Source: Heliopora coerulea
Lineage: Eukaryota > Cnidaria > Anthozoa > Scleralcyonacea > Helioporidae
Assembly (NCBI GenBank): GCA_030142905.1
Contig: JASJOG010000437.1
Span: 1-64,000 of the forward strand
Direction of reading: 5' to 3'
DNA: 64,000 bases
The notes under the pieces were generated by a model. That model saw nothing but the letters and a program-made list of their open reading frames with translations, was not told the DNA's origin and ran no database searches. Shown piece by piece: positions 11,294 through 24,341 of the stretch. Made by a program: the position numbers and the translations under genes. Every line of letters starts with the position of its first letter. Position 1 is the first letter of the stretch.

Positions 11294-11352
11294 TAGATAG
11301 ATAGATATAGATATATAATACATATACATATACATATATATATATATATATG
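11250..11352. repeat. AT and GATA microsatellites
   Basis: Continuous AT run (about 11250-11290), GATA units, then TACATA/AT runs. Confidence 0.9.
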
Positions 11353-11545
11353 ATATTTAAAAATCGAGCAGGAGTGCTTTATCGGGATTTAAAACACGAA
11401 CTGCGAGTTTTTTAAATGTCTTATGAAATTCACCTCTTAATACACTAATTCGTGAAGAAAGTTTGGAAATTCATCGTTGGTAAGCCGAAAAACTTGAACT
11501 TCTTCTTCACATAAGTGAATATTCAGATCCGACATGCTTATGATT
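11353..11545 (+). repeat. Dispersed repeat family C, copy 1
   Basis: CTTTATCGGGATTTAAAACA, GAGTTTTTTAAATG, and a CTTAATAC...ATTCGTGAAGAAAG block recur at 62950-63120 and partly at 19655-19860. Non-coding. Confidence 0.6.
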
Positions 11546-11649
11546 TTCTTTTGCCTTTTCCTCATGAATTTTTAATGAATCTTATAAATACATGCATATT
11601 ATTTATAATATATACATATTATTTATAAATATATTCATATTATTAAAAA

Positions 11650-13640
11650 AAGAAGAAACTTACATTTCGGGGACAGGCCCGTTCTTCATCATCTCAAACA
11701 GTTAAAGAATAGAGTCCTTATATACCTTATCGTTCTTCCTTAAATTTACATAAATTTCAGACCTCCATTACATTTAATCCCAGAGGAGTATAACATTTTA
11801 ATTTTCGAATCCAAAAACCTTCCCTTGCAGTAGGAATCCCTAACATCGGTAACATCAATAATTTTCACAGATAAATCTTCCAACCCTCTACGCTTATCTT
11901 CAAAAAATGTGCATACAGGTGTTCCCCGCAAATTCCCCTTTGTCCCCATTCATATCGTCTCAAAGAACTCTTATGGTTATTGAACCTTAACCAAAATGGT
12001 GTTATCGGGCTCCCCACATATTGTTTTCTACATCTTTTGCATGTTATTGAATATACCACTACTTCAGAGTCACAATCAAAGGAATGATTGACATGGAAAG
12101 ACCGCTTCTCCACATTACCCGTAAACATAAATCCAGTTTCAACGAATTTACAGATTTTACATCTGGCCTTTCTACAGCAAAACATTCCCTTGGACCCGTC
12201 CTTTATTGGTTGCTTTTTTGCCCTCACCAAAATATCCTTCAAATTCTTTGCTCTCCTAAAACTTATCCTCGGAGTATCCGGCAAGTGCTTTTTAAGTGCT
12301 GGCACCAACTCAACCAAAGATTGCAATTCTCGAAGGATACTATGCACTACCTGAAGTGCAAGGTGAAGGTCCAAAGTCAAAACCAATCTATCCAACCTAT
12401 CTGAATTTCTCTTTCCCGCCCCGTTAAGCAAAATGTCTTGATCAAGACAATTAACTCTACAAAACTGCTACTCAACAAAACCCCTCTTATAATCCCTTTT
12501 CCTGAAGAAACCTTTTAATTCTTTTTCCCTAATTTTGTAAACACCTACCGAATCGCAAATTCTTTTCAAACTCAGTGCCTGATTATATGGAATCGCTTTT
12601 TTAACAAGTTGAGGATGGCACGATTTAAAATTCAAGTACTGATATGTATCCGTCGGTTAATGGTAAACATCAGTACTAAACGTTCCACCACTAAAACTAA
12701 TCATCACACCTAGGAAAGATATTTTCCCATTGCCAATCTCCCACGTAAATTTGATAGATTCATGATACGAATTCAAGGCCAACAAAAATTCATCCAATCT
12801 CTCCCTGCCATGAAGCCATATCATAAATATATCATCTAAGAATCGCCACCAAACCCACGGTCTATAACCACAAGTTTCCAGGGCAAGCCGTGCAAACTTT
12901 GTTCCTATTGCCGTTCCCAATTTTTGCCTATAAACCCTTTCATCAAATTCAAAATAATCGTCCTCCAAAATCAACTTTACAAATTCAAGAGGTGCTCTGA
13001 TGGGATCTCCAACTTACCATCATTAATTGCTTTTTTTAAAAGCTTCCAAACCTCCACAATGAGATATATGTGGATATAATGCCACAACGTCAATCGTACA
13101 AATAATGGCATTCTGAGGGACGCTACCCAGCTCTTTTAATTTTGAAAGGAAATCCGTATGTTTAATAATCGAAGGAACCAAATCTACTAATGATTCAACA
13201 TAAAAATTAAAAAACTTTGAAATCCTTTCCGCAGCTGTTTCACAATTTGAAATAACTGGGCCCCCTGGTACCTGTCCTCACCTCTTATGAATTTTTGGAA
13301 GCAAATAAAATCTCCTTAATCTTGGCCTTGCATTCCACAAATACTTTCTATTCATAAGAATATTGCCGTATATTAATGATAACATTAATATACCTTTCCT
13401 TCATTAGTGAATCTAAATTTTGAGCAACGAGAGAAGATAGTCCATCCAAAGGGTCATTTAAAATTCTTTCGTATACATCACTATTCCCAAGTGTATATAT
13501 ATATATATATATACACCAATGATGAGTAACACGAAGGTTACAGCGTTGGAATGAAAATATAGAGCGCTCAATACCGTTACTGGTAGAGCGAATAAGTAAA
13601 TACAAAACACAAAAGTTTGCTGTCGCTACTCTGAGTTTCA
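11650..13640 (-). pseudogene. Decayed PLE, RT and GIY-YIG
   Basis: Minus strand, frame broken several times. In order from 13640: VYERILNDPLDGLSSLVAQN, PVISNCETAAERISKF (frameshifted), AIICTIDVVALYPHISH (RT motif A), YFEFDERVYRQKLGTAIGTK (motif B), WWRFLDDIFMIWL (catalytic FLDD), GNGKISFLGV. Then a linker with LPDTPRISFRRAKNLKDILV, CCRKARCKICKF, and VVYSITCKRCRKQYVGSPIT, a GIY-YIG domain with cysteine pairs. A piece after motif B is deleted (GTKFA-RLALETCG). The 3' tail has CATTTCGGGGACAGGCCC. Extensive decay indicates an old, inactive copy. Confidence 0.85.
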
Positions 13641-13680
13641 CGCGCTCAGGCGATCATCAAAAGGGTCAATCGATTGTCAT
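13490..13680 (-). repeat. Inverted partner of the PLE tail at 11041
   Basis: About 75% similar to the reverse complement of 11090-11200, including GCTGTCGCTACTCTGAGTTT and CGCTCAGGCGATCATC. 13681-14229 has further tail-like pieces (CTCAAAAAGTCACTACAGCC, shared inverted with 10405-10440) and TA-rich runs, but no gene. Confidence 0.5.
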
Positions 13681-14229
13681 CAGTCGATTGCAAAACGGTT
13701 GTCCTGTCGTAGGTAGCTGGTTACCCTTCATGATTTCATTCAGGAGGAGATACAATATGATGTCACTTATATAAATAACCATCCATGCACGTTGATTAAA
13801 ATAGTTGTTTAACTCTTCTAGTCATATTGCTTACCTCAAAAAGTCACTACAGCCTGTAGCCCCATGTTTATATAATGTATTATCAGATAAAATACCTTTA
13901 ATCACTACGTAAAACCAATACACACACTCACTATGAAGCGTTTTTTGTTACAAAACCACATCCTGTTTTTGATCACGCCACCGATGCGTCATCAACCGAA
14001 AATGACGGATTGGAAACGCAGTCTCCGACAGTATATATATAATCTATGTATATAATGTATATACGTAATGTATATAAATAATGTATATATATATATATAT
14101 TTATAACAAACAACGTGTATATTTTCAAGTTTAATCATGAGACATGTTTAAAACAAATCAAGTTGAATTTCTTTCATGTTTTATTAACTTGTTTTAGAAG
14201 TTTGTTGATGAGTTCGTTTCTTTCAACAG

Positions 14230-14302
14230 CTACAGTACAAATTCAGAAAGGTCAGGCATTATCCATAATTCTACAGCTTTTATTGGCTGTGAACTTGGAA
14301 AG
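14230..14302 (+). CDS. Possible upstream exon (weak)
   Basis: A 73-base segment between a good acceptor (TTTCTTTCAACAG ending 14229) and a strong donor (AAAG|GTAAGT). In the frame that ends in phase 0, as exon A requires, it reads STNSERSGIIHNSTAFIGCE and then LGK. No family is recognised; the only support is the splice signals and phase. Confidence 0.25.
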
Positions 14303-14950
14303 GTAAGTTATATGCACTAGCTGTTTTCGATATTTCGTACAGTTTTGAAGCAACCGGAGAGAAATTTTGTTCATATACAGTATGTGTAGATAGATATGTA
14401 GATACATATATTCGTACACACGAACATGATAAGATACTGGCAAAGAGTAGAGGGTAAACGAGCACTGTCGGATGTAAAACTTTAATATTAATATTTAATA
14501 ACCAACAGACTTGTTTACATTATCTGCAACCTGAGAAGTCAGTACAAGCGGAAACCGGAACACAACAATTATAGATACATTAGTGACAGTTTATAGTTTG
14601 ATCATTATCTTAACAAAACATACACACGCACCTTATTACATAGATTCAGAATGGGGTGTCTCCACTCGTATTCTTTGTCAGTTGTAATTACCGATTCACT
14701 TAATCGTCCCTTCTGATATAATTTAATTATGCCCAAGTTGTCTTAATGAAAATGTTCCAGGATGGATGGTTTTCTTTGAAGCAATTCCAGGCACATGGAA
14801 GATTGGACAACCCTACAGAGCCTCGGAATCATCATCACTCTGATCATACACACTAAGTTTCGGTCCTACGACCATGCTTCACCAACTGCACAAGCAGAGA
14901 TTGGAGGTAGTGGTTGTAACGAAGATTACACCGAAGACCGCTTATAATCA

Positions 14951-15363
14951 GTGGTGTAGTCCTGGAACTTTAACAAGGGGGGCTTACTAACACAGTGTCC
15001 TGAACATCAGGGGAGGTCCGAAAAAATGATAAACTTGAAAAATTCTATTTTTTTATTTCTGGTAACAGTAATTCTGTAATTAAAATTTAACAGTGTTTCT
15101 GTGTTTGTAAAAGGTAAAATATTAGGAATACAATCGCCACGATCAGTACTTGAGCGGCACATGTTATGGCAGACTAGAAATTACTGAAATCATTCTTGTT
15201 GGAAATGACTGAATATCTTTACATAAATTTCACAGAACATTCAAACATGATTAAAGTTACACAATCTGCAAAAAATATAAAGGGGGCTCAGCACCCCCAA
15301 ATTGCCATGGAATTTTAATAAGGGGGGCTCAGCCCCCCGGAGTCCCCCCTCCACTACACCCCT
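14951..15363. mobile_element. Non-autonomous DNA transposon with 11-bp target duplication
   Basis: GCTTATAATCA is exactly duplicated at 14940-14950 and 15364-15374. The insert begins GTGGTGTAGTCC and ends CCACTACACCCCT, with AAGGGGGGCT repeated near both ends. A 9-11 bp duplication fits Mutator-like elements; no transposase is present. Confidence 0.7.
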
Positions 15364-15814
15364 GCTTATAATCACCACTTGAGTGTGCCTTGCTCGAAGA
15401 ATCATTCCTCTCATTGTCATGACCAGTCAACTCAGAAGAGAGTACGCGCTCAAGGGAGTGATCTCGTTACATAAGAATGTGCAAACATTTTACCCAAAGT
15501 CAACGTGTCTGTCACTTAATTGTTCACTGACAGGTCCCTGGTTGGTTCATAAGAAGAAATTTTAAGCAATCTTTTGGGTCTTTCGACGATGACCTGTTTA
15601 AGATCATAAACAGTTTCATCTAAAACAAATAAATTTACAATTTTACTTCCAAGGATAATCCTAACGCTGTAATCATTCGGTATATTTGTACAAATTCAAA
15701 GCATTAGCTGAGGGAACTAGAATAGCTGTAACCAGAATTTGATGTAATCCTATTCAAATACATCTTTTAAGAACTTATCCACCTTTATTAAAAGCAAAAC
15801 ATTTATTAGATCAT

Positions 15815-16100
15815 CGATGAACGTTCATCAAACCCTAACCTCAGGAAAGTGATTTCTGAACCAAAGACAGCGATCTAACCTGCAACCTCCTGATGACCCG
15901 TGAGACGCTTTAACTATTGATATATTGAGGCTCAGGTGGCAGGCTCAGGTGCAAGTTCGACAAATATGCTACCTAAGTGGTACCGTAGCCATGATATCTT
16001 GATAACGATATTAAGGCCATATAATTTGTAGATGTAGGATCTTGGAGATATTCGACGTGATCGATGAACGTTCAGGTTAGGGCTTGACGAATGTTATTTT
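15815..16100 (-). mobile_element. Degenerate tRNA-derived SINE, family 2
   Basis: Minus-strand relic with GCAACCTCCTGATGACCCGT and GACGCTTTAACTATTG matching other family-2 copies, and CGATGAACGTTCA on both sides. The B box is damaged. 15375-15814 is non-coding. Confidence 0.55.
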
Positions 16101-16377
16101 ACAAATCTTTGACCTTTTTACACTATTTAGCACTCTGTACGCAGTAATCCATTTTTATATCAAAGACGATGTCTAGATATTTGAGAGGAAATGTGCTTAA
16201 ATTTAGTAACTTTTCAATTTGATTTTCTCTAAACTTACTGGTTGTTTAGTTTTTGGATGAACAGTTCTACTTTGTGCTTCAGATATTATTTACAGATCTA
16301 AATTTGCCTGAATGTCTCTATGCTGTGCCGATAGAAATGTGAATACCGTCATTTCAACCGGAAAAACGCCCAACATT

Positions 16378-16565
16378 AAGGCTCATTTACACAATACGGT
16401 TGCCGTATGCGATTGCTCTCCCTGACGTATGTATTGCTGTCGTTAGGTTACGATAACGGCTTACGATTCATTCGTTAATGTAAAAATACATTCAAAAGAT
16501 CCTAGTGTGCTTAATCGGATACATCAAAATGAACATTCATACACGACAATCGTGTTGTAGAAGTT
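16378..16565. repeat. Possible miniature element D, copy 1
   Basis: Opens GGCTCATTTACACAATACGG and closes with CGACAATCGTGTTGTAG; related sequence at 61730-61915 (GATACGATTGTCGTATACGA). Internal GATACATC-AAATGAACA is shared. 16566-17181 has nothing recognised. Confidence 0.4.
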
Positions 16566-17181
16566 AGACGCCATATTCAAACTCCAAATCTAAATAGATC
16601 TCAAATGGAGCTTTTAGTCTTTAATTTCATGAAACGCTCGAGGTAAAGTAAGCCTATTGCAATTTCCTAAATGCAGTCTAGAGTAAGTCCTTCACTAAGT
16701 CTTCCATCTCAAAAAAGCCCCCTACCCCTTGTCTTTTAAGCCCCTTCTTGCTTCCTTTTCTTCTTTTCGCTCTCCACAGCAGACGATATTATCGGTTTAT
16801 TTTTACTGTATCGATCCAGGTACGAATTCACATGGAGTACTAAAGTGGTATTCCTGCTAAGAACCACAAGTTCGTCCTCCAGAATCCTAACTTGTGTCGG
16901 TAAAAATTCCAAGCCACAACTTTCAGAGGATCAAAATTTACACAATAGCAAAAACGGTTCTATAGGCAAATGTCCAACTAATTCTAGATCTTGACAACTA
17001 CTAACCTACAGGCATTTGGCGATATTAAATAAGCCCTCTCTCTCCATTAAGTTCCCTGTGTCAATCAAGCTCTCCTGAAACGGGCATGGAATAAATAAGC
17101 CTCCCTAGGATCTTAGTAAAAGATTAAAATATCATTGACATCAAGGAAAAACTTACCGTTATCTGTGCCTGCACCTTTTAG

Positions 17182-17409
17182 TGCTGCGCTTGTTTCGGAC
17201 CAAAAAGAGCCTTTGGTGATTTTTGTTCACCAGGATGCCGCAGTATCAATGGTGGAACTGTTACGAAGAAAGCTCAAGCGTGGTTTTGGATTCGTTCTTC
17301 TATTCCGGAACAGCCGATTTGGAAAAAATGCATGGAGTACATTGTAAAATCTCACAAAGGACAATTGGAAACCCATTTTATTGATCCCAAAACAGGAGTT
17401 CTGAAGAAG
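17182..17409 (+). CDS. Candidate exon A of the lectin gene
   Basis: 76 open codons in phase 0/0 between a pyrimidine-rich acceptor (CTGCACCTTTTAG ending 17181) and donor AAG|GTTGGT. The product begins CCACFGPKRAFGDFCSPGCR and continues with AQAWFWIRSSIPEQPIWKKC and ...THFIDPKTGVLKK. Six cysteines suggest an extracellular fold. I do not recognise the family. A shorter exon starting after CACCAG at 17231 is also possible. The composition looks coding and differs from the surrounding AT-rich DNA. Confidence 0.4.
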
Positions 17410-20400
17410 GTTGGTGGTAATGTGGATTTTAATTTGTTATTTGCTTTCCTGATCATAGACATGAAATAAACTTATCGATATTTTTTTGGCATTTAATTAA
17501 GGGTTCTTGCAAGAAGACAGGAGTAGCAAACCTTATTGATGGGGTAGGTGAATTAATAACATAACCGAAAACTTGATAGAGAAGATATTGACTACCTTAA
17601 TGTTTGTATTCTTATTAGCGAGCTTTCGTAATAAACTAAATAGTTTTAGCCGGGAGAATCGGCACATGTTGGTGATGGTAGATCGTTCAGATTAGTGTAG
17701 TCTTGAGAAAGACTGTTGGTGATTGACGTTTCGACAGTCTTTGTGGAGGTCATCTTCAGATACCACGATAACCTGCACGATGTACTATTACCAGTGTGTA
17801 GGATGTTTCGAATGGTAATGAAGAAAATACAAACAAACTGCAAAATTTAATCGTTTCAGTTGTACGTAATATCAAAATAACTAAGTCTTGCATGGTCGAG
17901 TAACCAAGTGTCGGGGCCGTGTCCAAGTCTACGTCACAATCTTGATCCCCGAATCGCCTATCACAGTATTCGAGTAACGAGCGAGATTATTATTATTATT
18001 ATTATTTACTATATTTTTACACGGTACAATTTCACTGTTATAAAAGTGAAAAGAAAAAAAAGAGTGATCTTCCAACTGGCCGTGCTTATTTACAAGAATT
18101 AACAAACTATTCTTAACCACTATTTACAATAATAAAACTAAATTTATAGATAAACAAATCACAATAAAAACAAATATAAATTAAATATTGAAATACAATT
18201 ATATATGTATATACGCGTGCATCGGTGCATGTAGATAAATTTGTGCATATATATTTTATTATCTCATGCTACGTCTTAGCAAAGATTTGAAAATGGTAAC
18301 GCTTTCTGATTTTTTAAGGCTATTGTGTAATGTATTCCAATTTTCTGCGCCTCTATAGCTAAATGAGCATTTCATATAATTTGTTCTTGGCTTTGGCAAA
18401 GCCAAATTGACATCTGACTGCCTAGTATTATGATTATGTATGTCACAGGTATTTGTAAGCATATCTCCCAAGTAGTCGGGGACCAATTTCTTATTTATTT
18501 TGTACATAAGAATCGAAAGTTGCTGATTTCTTCTTTGCTCAAGATTTGAAATATTTAGTCTACTTAGAATGTCAGTTGATCTTGTTGAATAACTCTCTCT
18601 AGTAATTATACGAAATGCTCTATTTTGGAGTTTCTGTAGTTTATTTGATAATATACTACAGAGACAACCCCATGTTTGTGCACAATAATCGAAATATGGT
18701 TAGATTAATGAATTGTATATAACTAGTGAGGTAGAGAAATCAACCATATCTCGTAACTGTCGAAGAATACCAAGACCTGAAGTGACTTTACTTATAATGT
18801 AATCAATGTGTGCATTCCAGCTCAAAGACTCATCTATATTCAGACCCAAGGATTTTGTCTTTTCCACCCTTTTAATATTGAAATTTCCTACATATATAGT
18901 TGGATTAAATGTTAATTGGCTCAATCGTTTCTTAGAACCAATGAACATATATTCCGTTTTGCTTTTATTAAGAATTAATTTGTTTGCGGACAACCAATTC
19001 GCAACATTATTTAAATCATTGCTCAATGTTTCAACAATTTCATTCATATCATGGCTTGCTGTTGCAATTTGATCGAGTCCTCCATTTACGGTAGTTTTTC
19101 TGGCGACCAAGCAGTCTGCACTTTTCACTATGAAAAAATCAGAAATTGTTTTAGCAGGAATTGTGTTGGTCAAAGAAGCTGCTTCATAAAATACTGATAA
19201 CGACCTAATAATTCGCATATTGCCGCCAATCTTATATTCTTTCATGTAATACTTAAAAAATTACTCGGGGTTCTTTAGAAGCTGATTACATGCGAAAATT
19301 TCATCATTGCATACAGGGTTGAAGAAAAGTACCGATTACATGAAATATTTCAGCTCGGACGGAAACTGAAATCGGAAGCGAACCCAGGCGGGAATTTATT
19401 GATAGCCTTTGTTGTTTTGGCAATTTGCACATTCCCACGTCTGTCAATCACTTTTTCAGCCCCGGGAATGAAATTTTTTCGTGCGATTACCTGTGATTTT
19501 TCAACCAGGGTAGCTTAAACCGGCCTGAAGTTCAGCCCAGGGTGAAACTTTCTTAATGTAATCACGAGTTCGGTTTTTCAAGTATTTTATCAGCAGCCCC
19601 GGCGGAAATCTCAACCCGGTTAACCGGGTTGCAATTCTTCATGTAATCTGCCACTTAACATACTGCGAGTTTTTTAAATGACGCCAGAAACAAACTACTT
19701 AATATGCTGATTCGTGAAGAAAGTCCGAAGTATTATGTTTTCTAAGCCCCAAAAGCTTAGCTAGAAAAGAAAGTGTGTTTTTATTACATTTAAAGACATG
19801 ACACGGTCCTGACTTTCCTTGATATTTTTGTCATAAATTAGGAACCAGTTTTTGAAATAGATTAGAAAAGGCTGATTACATGGGGATTTTTAGCCTGGCC
19901 TTCCTATAAATGCATGAAAAACGGAGTTCGTGATTACATGAAATAAGTTCCAGCCAGGCCTGAAACTGCACCCCGGTTTCAGTTACTCAGACTGAAAATT
20001 TCGGCCCGGTAGACCGGGTTAAAAAATTCCATGTATTCACACGAAAAAATTACAGCCTGGGCTGAAAAGACAAATGACAGGCGTGGGAAGACGTAAGTGC
20101 CAAAATAACAGAGGTGTCGGACGGATTTCTGTCTGGGTTCACTTCCAATTTCAGTTTCAGCCCGGGCTGAAATATTTTATGTAATCGGAACTTTTGTCAA
20201 CCGGGTGTGCCGGGCTGATATTTTCCCATGTAATCAGCCCCTCCTTGGGGTATTTTTAACTTCCGACTCCCCTGTATTAATAGGCTTGGGAACACCACAT
20301 GCTTTTAATTGTTACATTTGAACTGGCAATTGCTTCTTCGATCAATTTGATCTTAATTCTATTTTTTTAGGTCGTCCAAGTGGCCAACAGAACAGACCTT

Positions 20401-22367
20401 GATAATATACCGTTAGTAAAAGGTTTGATGTCTTATCGTGAAGACAATAAAAAACTTTACGTAACAAATGGACGAAGCTGGGAAGCCCTTGGAAAACAGA
20501 AACAAATCGACAAACAAGAAAAACTGATAAATGCATTGAAAAAACAGATTAACAAACAAGGAAAAGAGGTATTTATAATTGTTATATTACCTTCCTTCTA
20601 TCTATTTGTTTGCAACACATAACACGTACAGTAATCATGCTGTATTTTACTTTTAAGTATTTTGTATACAATTCGTACTTGAAATAAGTTAATTAGATAA
20701 AACCACTCACTGCAAGAAATCTTGTTGTTACAGAATGAAGAACTGGAGAACATTTTAAAGAATTTACGGAAGAATACGACTAAAATTACCGGTCAGGATT
20801 TAGATGTAGTTTTTGTTGATCTAAGTAGTTTTCCACTGTTTTACCGCTTTGACTCACGGTGATGTTTCTCAATTTTGGCCTCTTGTTTTAATCATAGAAA
20901 TCTTTTAATTTTTAAGAAACATGTCGCTATTATATATATATATATATATATACAGGGAGTGGACAAAAAAGTGGCCATCCGCAAAAATATAGTCAATTTG
21001 GTTTAACTGTCACAGGAAGAACAGAAATTAACGAAAACCTAATATTTTTAGAATGCTTTCTTGAAGATCTGTTTAAAGAGCTTTTGACATACTAATTTTA
21101 AGTGCTGGCTTGGAACACACATCAATTCTTCATACTTTCTATGTTAATGTCTTATGCCAAACATAGTGTATTTCTTACAAATTGGATGACATGAACTTGC
21201 CCATAAAATCATCAAAATATCATGCATCCCATAATATTTAGTTGATAATTTAAGTACGAAACATTATTAGCCGAAATGGTAGTTACATGTGCAATTTTGA
21301 ACGTTTTAACTGGGATTTCATGTGAAAGGGATGCAGCAAGTAAGGGACTTAAGAAAGTCGGTACCGAAAAGTCTGAGATGAAAATTAGAAGAAATCATGG
21401 AATTCTTGGGTATCTTTAAGTTGGAGTTACCACATGTACAGTTTCAAAAAAAATCAACACGAGCTATTCAGGGAAGAAAAATACAAAAAAAAATAAAAAA
21501 CAAAAACCAACTTTGCATTAAGGTAAATTGAGTGACGATTTCAGTTCGTGATCCTGGTTCTGGCTGGAAACTACCGATCGACCTGACCGTTTAATTATTA
21601 AAACTTCCAGATCATGCACCCTAACCAAACATCAGCTAGCTGATAAATTAGAAGCTCAGACAGGGGTCAAATTTTCCGCCAAAACCATTAATCACCTCTT
21701 GAAAGTGAGAGATATCAAACGGAGAAAAAAATCCAAGAAACCATTTGTGAATGAGAAGAATCGTTTACCGTGATTATCATTTGCTCGCGAGCACATTAGT
21801 GAGAATATCAGTGAATGGGAAGCGGTTCTCCCAAATCCTATGGAAAATTTATGGGCTGACTTGGACTGATTAACAATACCAAAAGTTGGAAAATGAAAGC
21901 AAACTTTTTGCAGCAATCAAAAATGTATTGCAAGTAATCACCGAAAAATACTTGCATCAGCTTATTCGAAGCATGCCTCGTTGATGCAAAGCTGTGATCA
22001 AATTGAAGGGAGTGCCAGCTAAGTTTTGAAAGGAACGTACAGTAGGTATGTATTTGAATTACTGTTGTTGTTGTTGAGGTTTGTAAATAAACTTAGCTTG
22101 ATTGGTAATTGTGAGAAGAAATTCGCGACAGTCAAAATGAAGAACATCAGAGATGTACCTGGAAATAATTGAAAACTGCTTAACATTTGTGTATTTTAAA
22201 AACCAGTGATTAAATTTAAGATTTGCGATAATATTTGAGATTATTTCGACGTATACATCCTAAAACAACCATTCTTGACCACGTCAGTTCATCCTGTGAT
22301 GATTATGTTACGTTAACCATAATTTTTTAGGATGGCCACATTTTTTTGTCCACCCCCTGTATATATA

Positions 22368-22417
<50 letters not shown>

Positions 22418-24304
22418 TAAATTTCATCTAACTAAGTGTAGATGTAAGCTTGGATATATATGATGAAAAGTTTGTTCTCAAGGTTTTAACTCAGAAATTT
22501 TCTGAGATAAAAGCTTGAGAACAAACCTTTCATCATATATATATGTATATATATATAATAAATATATAGATATATGTGTTGATAACAAGTATCAATAACA
22601 AAATCATATGGTTCAGAGTGCTCTATACCGAGGTAGAGCGGGATAATCACAACACAAGATTTGGTTACTTCATAAGAACTTTTATTCACTACAGATCTGT
22701 TTCGTATGACAAGTCCGAAGCTTGCCACACTCATTCATAAGTTTCGACGTGGTTGATTTTTATCCCTCAATAACGGAAGACTTGTTAATTAAAGCACTTT
22801 CGTTCGCTTCGGAATATGATCGAATTACCGACAAAGAAAAAAGCATCATCATTCAGGCTAAGAATTCTCTTCTTTTTAACGAAAACAAAGCATGGCAGAA
22901 AAAAGCCGAAGGCTCAAATTTCGACGTGACGATGGGCAGCTTTGACGGTGCTGAGACCTGCGAACTTGTCGGCTCCTACCTTCTATCCCAATTGCCCACT
23001 AATATTAAAAGGAACGTCGGATTATACAGAGATGACGGCCTGGGCGCATTCAGTGCAACCCCCAAAGAAATTGAAAACATCAAGAAAGCAGTATGCAAAA
23101 CATTCAACGACCACAAGCTAAAACTTACTATAGATGCAAACAAAAAAAGTGTGAACTTTCTCGATGTTTCATTCGACTTAAGATCCGGATCATATAAACC
23201 ATACACAAAGCCTAACAGCGTTCCTCTTTACGTCCACAGAGACAGCAACCATCCGCCTACAATACTCCGCCAAATTCCCGAATCCATCAACAGCCGACTT
23301 TCGAACATATCTTCCTGCCAACAAACTTTCGATTCCACACGACAACCGTACCAAGAAGCTCTCCTAAAAAGTGGATACCACTACCAGCTTCATTTCGACC
23401 CACAACCTACTCAAGAAAAACGAACAAGGAAAATAAACGTCATTTGGTTTAATCCGCCATACAGTGCCAATGTCGCAACCAACATCGGTAGTAAGTTTCT
23501 GAAGGATATCGACGAGTGCTTCCCAAAAGGCCATCCTTTACACAAAATTTGCAATAGAAACACACTAAAGCTTAGTTATAGTTGCATGCCCAACGTAGCC
23601 AACATCATTTCGTTGCACAACAAATCAGTGCTAAACAAAACCAAAGAAACTGCTGATCACACGCCCCCGGAAAACGAATGCAACTGCCGCATAAATAATG
23701 ATTGTCCACTAAAAGGAAAATGCCAAACCAAAGGGATTGTTTACCAGGCCACCGTAACGAATGAAGACAACAACACGAACGAGACCTACGTCGGCTTAAC
23801 AGAAGGAACGTTTAAAACAATATATCGGAACCATACTAGCTCATTTCGAAACGAAAAATCCAAAAACGCCACAGAGCTTAGCAAACATGTCTGGTCGCTG
23901 AAAGAATCGAACGCGCGCTATTCAATAGAGTGGAAAATTATGAAGAAATGTCATCCCTATTCAAACAGGACTAAACGCTGCAACTTATGCATCTACGAAA
24001 AATTTCTCATCATCTGCCATCCGGAACTGAGTTCCCTCAACAAAAGGAATGAACTTATATCTACTTGCAGGCACCGCAAGAAACACTTGCTTTGTAATAG
24101 ATAATTGTCACTGTCTCTACCTGTAATACGAACCAAATACTACACACAAACAACTTGACGTCACAAACTAACCACAGATATCTCAAGTTTACACGCCAAA
24201 CACAGCATTCACCTGATGAGTGTGGCAAGCTTCGGACTTGTCATACGAAACAGATCTGTAGTGAATAAAAATTCTTATGAAGTAACCAAATCTTGTGTTG
24301 TGAT

Positions 24305-24341
<37 letters not shown>

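Larger units (their letters stand above)
22644..24306 (+). mobile_element. Penelope-like element family B (PLE-B)
   Basis: A plus-strand RT/GIY-YIG frame bracketed by a 91-bp inverted repeat (22644-22734 and 24216-24306). The 3' copy includes most of a complete hammerhead (24207-24266). The 5' inverted copy starts inside the ribozyme core and is joined directly to the truncated RT. Confidence 0.9.

Noticed and set aside
22722..24104. Host protein-coding gene of 460 codons
   Set aside because: RT YRDD and GIY-YIG motifs, inverted termini and missing start identify a truncated Penelope-like element.
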